Shown here: positions 59,692 to 64,000 of the stretch, one piece after another
How the letters are laid out: each line of letters opens with the position of its first letter
How positions within the stretch are numbered: position 1 is the first letter of the stretch
NCBI RefSeq assembly: GCF_000244915.1
Contig: NZ_CM001442.1
Location: forward strand, 3,596,001 to 3,660,000
Source: Bradyrhizobium sp. WSM471
GTDB taxonomy: Bacteria; Pseudomonadota; Alphaproteobacteria; Rhizobiales; Xanthobacteraceae
Length of the DNA stretch: 64,000 nt
Direction: 5' to 3'
Notes under the pieces: generated by a model
The model's database searches: none
Told to the model about the DNA's origin: nothing
Seen by the model: only the letters and a program-made list of their open reading frames with translations
Position numbers and translations under genes: made by a program

Positions 59692-60584
59692 CAAGGCTCC
59701 CGCAAATCGCGTTGCTGTCTGATGGCCGGCGGCTGCATTTGCAGGATGGACCGATTGATTTGATCGTCGAGGCGAGGGGAGAGCCGAGCGAGGTACGTGC
59801 AGCCTATGAGGCGGCCGCCCGGCGCTTCACGGGATTACTCGACGAGCTCTGCGCGGAACTGCCGGAGTTGCGGGCTGCCGTCGAGGGTCGGACCTCGCTG
59901 GTAGGCGTCGTGGCGCGCCGCATGCACGCCGCGGTCGCGCCTTATGCCGCTGATGACTTCATTACGCCGATGGCGGCGGTTGCCGGCGCCGTGGCGGAGG
60001 AGATTCTCGGCGCAATGCTGAACGCTGCGGCGCTCGATCGAGCCTATGTCAACAATGGCGGCGACATTGCCCTGCATCTCGGCGACGGCGAGCATTTTTC
60101 GGTCGGCCTGATGGACCGGCCCGATGGCGACGGCGTGATGCGGACAATCAGGGTGGACGCCGATGACCCCGTGCGCGGCATCGCGACCAGTGGACGGCAC
60201 GGCCGCAGCTTTTCGCTCGGGATTGCCGATGCGGTGACCGTGTTGGCCGGAACGGCGTCGCAAGCCGACGCGGCCGCGACGATCATTGCCAATGCCGTCG
60301 ATCTCCCGGGGCATCCCGCCATCATCCGGAAGCCAGCGAGTGAGCTTCAGCCCGACAGCGATCTCGGCGCGCGGCTCGTGACCCGTGACGTCAGTGAATT
60401 GTCGCAGACCGAGATCACCACCGCGCTGGAATCTGGCGCGGAATGTGCACGGCAATTGTTCGATCGCGGATTGATCGAGGGTGCCGTGTTGCAGCTTTGT
60501 GGTGATATGCTTGTCATCGGGACCAAGGATATTGAACGGCAACGATCGCGCCCGCTTGTGCTGGAGAACGCGGTTGATGCCTGA
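59688..60584 (+). CDS. UPF0280 family protein
   Basis: 298 residues. UPF0280 hallmarks are AAVAGAVAEEILGAML, AYVNNGGDIALHL, GIATSGRHGRSFSLGIADAVTV and a run of small residues around ATIIANAVDLP. The fold is related to ApbE flavin transferases, with no proven function. ATG overlaps the preceding stop (ATGA), tying it to the reductase-like gene; it may modify or assist that enzyme, or catalyse the next step. This is inference. Confidence 0.82.
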   Translation: MTRLPQIALLSDGRRLHLQDGPIDLIVEARGEPSEVRAAYEAAARRFTGLLDELCAELPELRAAVEGRTSLVGVVARRMHAAVAPYAADDFITPMAAVAGAVAEEILGAMLNAAALDRAYVNNGGDIALHLGDGEHFSVGLMDRPDGDGVMRTIRVDADDPVRGIATSGRHGRSFSLGIADAVTVLAGTASQADAAATIIANAVDLPGHPAIIRKPASELQPDSDLGARLVTRDVSELSQTEITTALESGAECARQLFDRGLIEGAVLQLCGDMLVIGTKDIERQRSRPLVLENAVDA

Positions 60585-60611
60585 ACAGGGAAGCGGCTTG
60601 AGGAAACAATC

Positions 60612-61196
60612 ATGAGCGCGATCATCCGCAAGATCGTCACCGTCGTCGAAGAGACGCAGATGGAGATGGGCCGCCAGGTCTCGCCGCCGACGCGGCGTGC
60701 GGCGGCGATCGCCGTGATCGAGAATCCGTTCGCTGGAGAGTATGTCGAGGATCTCTCGCCGCTGATCGCGATTGGCGAGGAGCTCGGCGAGCTGCTGTCG
60801 AAGCGTGCGGTGGCGGCGCTCGGAATCGACGGGTCCAAGGCGCAGAGTTATGGCAAGGCTGCGGCCGTCGGCGAGAATGGCGAGCTGGAGCATGCCGCTG
60901 CCATCCTTCACCCGAAAATGGGCGCGCCGGTCCGTAAAGTGCTGGGCAAAGGCGCTGCGCTGATCCCGTCGTCGAAGAAGCGCAGTGGACCCGGCACGAC
61001 GCTGGACATTCCGCTGGGCCACAAGGATGCGGCCTTCGTGCGCAGTCATTTCGACGGCATGGAAGTGCAGATCAACGACGCGCCGCGCGCCAACGAGATC
61101 ATGGTCGCGGTCGCCGTCACCGACAGCGGCCGTCCGCTGCCGCGCGTCGGCGGGCTGACGGCCGCGGAGATCAAGGGCGAAGACGGACTGCGTTAA
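60612..61196 (+). CDS. Amino acid synthesis family protein (DUF1185)
   Basis: 194 residues: KIVTVVEETQMEMGR, AAAIAVIENPFAGEYVEDL, SYGKAAAVGENGELEHAAA and AVTDSGRPLPRVGG match the DUF1185 (amino acid synthesis) family, whose real activity is unknown. The gene is 27 bases after the UPF0280 gene in the same operon and likely provides a pathway step such as ring opening or hydrolysis. Confidence 0.84.
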   Translation: MSAIIRKIVTVVEETQMEMGRQVSPPTRRAAAIAVIENPFAGEYVEDLSPLIAIGEELGELLSKRAVAALGIDGSKAQSYGKAAAVGENGELEHAAAILHPKMGAPVRKVLGKGAALIPSSKKRSGPGTTLDIPLGHKDAAFVRSHFDGMEVQINDAPRANEIMVAVAVTDSGRPLPRVGGLTAAEIKGEDGLR

Positions 61197-61222
61197 ATCT
61201 TTTCAGAAAAGTGGAGGTTGGG

Positions 61223-62425
61223 ATGCGAGCAAAGAACTATTTTGTCGGCGCGGCGTTCGCGCTGTTGGCAAGCGGCATGGCTCATTCGGCCCTGGCGCAG
61301 GACATCAAGATCGGCGAGATCAACAGCTATTCGCTGCTGCCGGCGTTCACCGAGCCCTATCGCAAGGGCTGGCAGCTCGCGGTTGAGGAGATCAACGCGG
61401 CCGGCGGCATCAACGGCAAGAAGCTTGTCGTCGTCTCCAAGGACGACGGCGGCAAGCCGGCGGATGCGCAGACCGCGGCCAACGAGCTGGTGTCGAGCGA
61501 GGGCGTGGCGATGCTGACGGGTACGTTCCTGTCGAACATCGGACTTGCGGTCAGCGACTTCGCCAACCAGAAGAAGGTGTTCTTCCTGGCGGCCGAGCCT
61601 CTGACGGACGCCATCACCTGGTCGAAGGGCAACAAGTACACGTTCCGACTGCGTCCTTCCAATTACATGCAGGCGGCGATGCTGGTGGAAGCAGCCAGCA
61701 AGCTGCCGGCAAAGCGCTGGGCGACGATCGCGCCGAACTATGAATACGGCCAATCGGCGGTTGCCGTATTCAAGAAGCTGATGTCAGAGAAGCGGCCCGA
61801 CATCCAGTGGGTCGACGAGCAGTGGCCGCCGCAGGGCAAGATCGACGCCGGTCCGGTGGTGCAGGCGGTTGCCGCGGCCAATCCGGAAGCGATCCTCAAC
61901 GTCACCTTCGGCGCGGATCTCGTCAAGCTCGTACGTGAGGGCAACACCCGCGGTCTGTTCAAGGGACGCGAGGTCGTCTCGTTCCTCACCGGCGAGCCCG
62001 AATATCTCGACCCGCTCAAGGAGGAGACGCCCGAGGGCTGGATCGTCACCGGCTATCCCTGGTACTCGATCAAGACGCCCGAGCACGACGCGTTCCTGAA
62101 GGCCTATCGGGCCAAGTACAACGACTATCCGCGCCTCGGCTCGATCGTCGGCTACCAGACCATCAAGTCGGCTGCGGCGATCCTGGCGAAGGCCAATTCG
62201 ACCGATCCGGAGAAGCTGATCACTGCGGCGGAAGGACTGTCGATGCCGTCGCCGCTGGGCGAGATCACCTTCCGCAAGATCGATCACCAGTCGACGCTCG
62301 GTGCCTATGTCGGCAAGACCGCGCTGAAGGACGGCAAGGGCGTGATGGTGGACTCGTCTTACAAGAAGGGCGCGGACTATCTGCCAAGTGATGCCGAAGT
62401 CGAGAAGCTGCGTCCGAAGGATTGA
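61223..62425 (+). CDS. Branched-chain-type ABC transporter substrate-binding protein
   Basis: 400 residues. Signal peptide (FVGAAFALLASGMAHSALAQ) then a LivJ/type I periplasmic binding fold: IKIGEINSYSLLPAFTEPYRKGW, EEINAAGGINGKKLVVV, GTFLSNIGLAVSDFA and WATIAPNYEYGQSAV. Such proteins bind amino acids, amides or aromatic acids. In this operon it probably captures the heterocyclic acid degraded by the neighbouring enzymes. ATG at 61223 with GTGGAGG upstream. Confidence 0.9.
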   Translation: MRAKNYFVGAAFALLASGMAHSALAQDIKIGEINSYSLLPAFTEPYRKGWQLAVEEINAAGGINGKKLVVVSKDDGGKPADAQTAANELVSSEGVAMLTGTFLSNIGLAVSDFANQKKVFFLAAEPLTDAITWSKGNKYTFRLRPSNYMQAAMLVEAASKLPAKRWATIAPNYEYGQSAVAVFKKLMSEKRPDIQWVDEQWPPQGKIDAGPVVQAVAAANPEAILNVTFGADLVKLVREGNTRGLFKGREVVSFLTGEPEYLDPLKEETPEGWIVTGYPWYSIKTPEHDAFLKAYRAKYNDYPRLGSIVGYQTIKSAAAILAKANSTDPEKLITAAEGLSMPSPLGEITFRKIDHQSTLGAYVGKTALKDGKGVMVDSSYKKGADYLPSDAEVEKLRPKD

Positions 62426-62443
62426 TGCAAAGAGAGACCGGGG

Positions 62444-62540
62444 CCTCATGGTTCGAGACGCGCGGCGCAGCCGCGCTCCTCACCATGAGGGTCCCGGACC
62501 TCATCCTGAGGAGGCGCGTAGCGCCGTCTCGAAGGATGAA
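62444..62540. repeat. Palindromic repeat inside the transporter operon
   Basis: CCTCATGG and CCATGAGG perfect arms form the left half, followed by CCTCATCCTGAGGAG and a GTCTCGAAGGATGA end. GTTCGAGACGCGCGGC and GCGCCGTCTCGAA are also complementary across the element. A familiar Bradyrhizobium-type element (from memory). It lies between the binding protein and the permease and could reduce downstream expression relative to the binding protein. Confidence 0.7.
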
Positions 62541-62577
62541 GCCCAATATTGAGAACTATGCTTAACCCGGACCGCCG

Positions 62578-64000
62578 ATGGCCTTTTACGTCGTACAGTT
62601 TCTGACCGGTCTCGCGAGCGCAGCATCGCTGTTCCTGGTGGCGTCGGGCCTGTCGATCATCTTTGGCGTGACGCGGATCGTGAATTTCGCGCATGGTGCC
62701 TTCTACATGATCGGCGCCTATATCGCCTTCACGCTGACGGAGCGCCTATCGGGGACGTTCGGCTTCTGGGGCGGGATCGTCATCGCAGCGCTTGCCGTGG
62801 CGGTGATCGGCGTCATTGTCGAGATGGTGCTACTCCGGCGCATCTATCACGCGCCCGAGCTGTTCCAGCTGCTTGCGACCTTCGGCCTGACCTTGATGGT
62901 CGAGGACCTGGTCGTCCTAATCTGGGGCCCAGACGATCTCGTCGGGCGCCGTGCACCCGGATTCAAGGGGGCGATCGACTTTTTCGGCCAAAACATCCCG
63001 AGCTATGATTTGTTCCTGATCGTGCTCAGCCCGGTCGTGCTCGGCATTCTCTGGCTCCTGTTCCAGCGCACGCGCTGGGGCGTGCTGGTGCGCGCAGCGA
63101 CGCAGGACCGCGACATGGTCGCAGCGCTCGGCGTCAATCAGAAATGGCTGTTCACGAGCGTGTTTGCGGTCGGCGTTTTCCTCGCCGCTCTCGGCGGTGC
63201 GCTCCAGATCCCGCGCGATGCCGTGCATCATGCGATGGATTTGCGCATCATCGTCGAGGTCTTCGTTGTCGTGGTGATCGGAGGCCTCGGCAGCATCATC
63301 GGTGCTTTCGTCGCAGCGGTGCTGGTCTCCGAGCTCAATGCCTTCGGCATCCTGATCTTTCCAAAAATCTCCATCATCCTGGTCTTCCTGGTGATGGCGG
63401 CGGTGCTGATCGTGCGGCCCTGGGGCCTGTTCGGCAGGCCCGAGGCGCCGGCGCGCAAGACACCGGGCCTCACCGTCAATCCCTGGCGGCCGCTGAACTC
63501 GAACGAGCGGGTTGCTGCGCTTGCAGCGCTTGTCATCGCGGCGACGCTGCCGCTGTTTGCCGGCAACTATGCGCTGACCGTCGGCTCGGAGATCGCGATC
63601 TCAGTGATCTTCGCCGTCAGCCTGCATTTCCTGATGTCGGTCGGCGGGCTTGCCTCCTTTGGTCACGCCGCCTATTTCGGCCTCGGCGCCTACGGCGTCG
63701 CTTTCCTCGCCAAGATGGCGGGACTGCCGATGATCGTCTGCCTCTTGCTCGGTCCGCTGCTCGGCTGCATGGGCGCTGCCGTGTTCGGCTTCTTCGCGGT
63801 ACAGCTCTCCGGCGTCTATTTCGCCATGCTGACGCTCGCCTTCGCGCAGATCGTCTGGTCGATCGCGTTCCAGTGGGTGAGCGTCACCGGCGGTGACAAC
63901 GGCATTCTGGGCGTCTGGCCCGCGAGCTGGGCCGCGAGCCCATCGCATTTCTATTGGCTGTCGCTCGGCGTTGCGGCGCTCGTGACGATCGCGTTGCGGG
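62578..64000 (+). CDS. Branched-chain-type ABC permease, LivH-LivM fusion (partial, runs off the end)
   Basis: An uninterrupted frame from ATG 62578 to the window end (474 codons, no stop). Residues 1-290 are a LivH-type permease: ASAASLFLVASGLSIIFGVT, IVNFAHGAFYMIGAYIAF, VVIGGLGSIIGAF. After a linker (RPWGLFGRPEAPARKT, about 278-293) a LivM-type permease begins: NYALTVGSEIAISVIFAVSL, SVGGLASFGHAAYFGLGAYG and FAVQLSGVYFAMLTLAFAQI. The two subunits, usually separate, are one chain. It is the inner-membrane channel for the binding protein upstream; ATPase genes should follow beyond the window. Confidence 0.88.
   Translation, partial: MAFYVVQFLTGLASAASLFLVASGLSIIFGVTRIVNFAHGAFYMIGAYIAFTLTERLSGTFGFWGGIVIAALAVAVIGVIVEMVLLRRIYHAPELFQLLATFGLTLMVEDLVVLIWGPDDLVGRRAPGFKGAIDFFGQNIPSYDLFLIVLSPVVLGILWLLFQRTRWGVLVRAATQDRDMVAALGVNQKWLFTSVFAVGVFLAALGGALQIPRDAVHHAMDLRIIVEVFVVVVIGGLGSIIGAFVAAVLVSELNAFGILIFPKISIILVFLVMAAVLIVRPWGLFGRPEAPARKTPGLTVNPWRPLNSNERVAALAALVIAATLPLFAGNYALTVGSEIAISVIFAVSLHFLMSVGGLASFGHAAYFGLGAYGVAFLAKMAGLPMIVCLLLGPLLGCMGAAVFGFFAVQLSGVYFAMLTLAFAQIVWSIAFQWVSVTGGDNGILGVWPASWAASPSHFYWLSLGVAALVTIALR

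Noticed and set aside
1..64000. CRISPR arrays, tRNA or rRNA genes, insertion sequences and prophage
   Set aside because: No spaced direct repeats, no tRNA T-loop context in a cloverleaf, no rRNA blocks and no transposase or phage proteins were seen by eye; a tRNAscan or Infernal run would be decisive.

Overview
This is a gene-dense, high-GC chromosomal window. It fits a Bradyrhizobium-like alphaproteobacterium (order Hyphomicrobiales). The evidence is a complete very-long-chain-fatty-acid lipid A cluster headed by acpXL, a DUF2865 secreted protein, tandem kup genes, pssA beside psd, class II DAHP synthase, and several palindromic intergenic repeats of the kind scattered through Bradyrhizobium and relatives. 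The genus call is from gene content and remembered repeat families, not from a database search. No rRNA, tRNA, CRISPR array, transposase or phage gene was recognised.

Layout. 0-13 kb: a MocR-type regulator, a MOSC/ferredoxin-reductase fusion, a TerB/membrane/TerC/YqhA run, a LysR regulator, a ModE/substrate-binding-type regulator divergent from an aldehyde dehydrogenase, and a class III cyclase interrupted by one in-frame TGA. 13-29 kb is mostly housekeeping: DAHP synthase, diacylglycerol kinase, NAD synthetase, cysS with a coupled 37-codon gene, an acetyltransferase, citramalate synthase, an Atm1-like ABC exporter, and phosphatidylserine decarboxylase and synthase. 29-38 kb: motAB, two tandem kup potassium transporters, and a rhodanese/aminotransferase/polyamine-binding-protein operon. 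38-43 kb: the acpXL-fabZ-fabF2-fabF1-lpxXL cluster, which adds the very long acyl chain to lipid A.

46-53 kb is the most unusual region. It holds a HerA-like ATPase, a small HExxH protein, and a tightly overlapping three-gene operon. The operon encodes a CHAT-fold protein that has lost both catalytic residues, a stand-alone transglutaminase-like protein with an intact Cys-His-Asp triad, and an alpha/beta hydrolase with an intact Ser-Asp-His triad. It looks like a split form of modules usually fused in bacterial conflict proteins and is the best candidate for an undescribed system.

53-64 kb is a catabolic locus. It contains a catechol 2,3-dioxygenase-type enzyme, a two-subunit molybdenum hydroxylase with a fused tri-haem cytochrome c tail (as in nicotinate dehydrogenase), a probable 6-hydroxynicotinate reductase, UPF0280 and DUF1185 proteins, and a branched-chain-type ABC importer whose LivH and LivM permeases are fused and run off the right end. 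Three promoters here carry related inverted repeats built on GTACAAA, suggesting one regulator, not in the window, controls a pyridine-ring (probably nicotinate-like) regulon.
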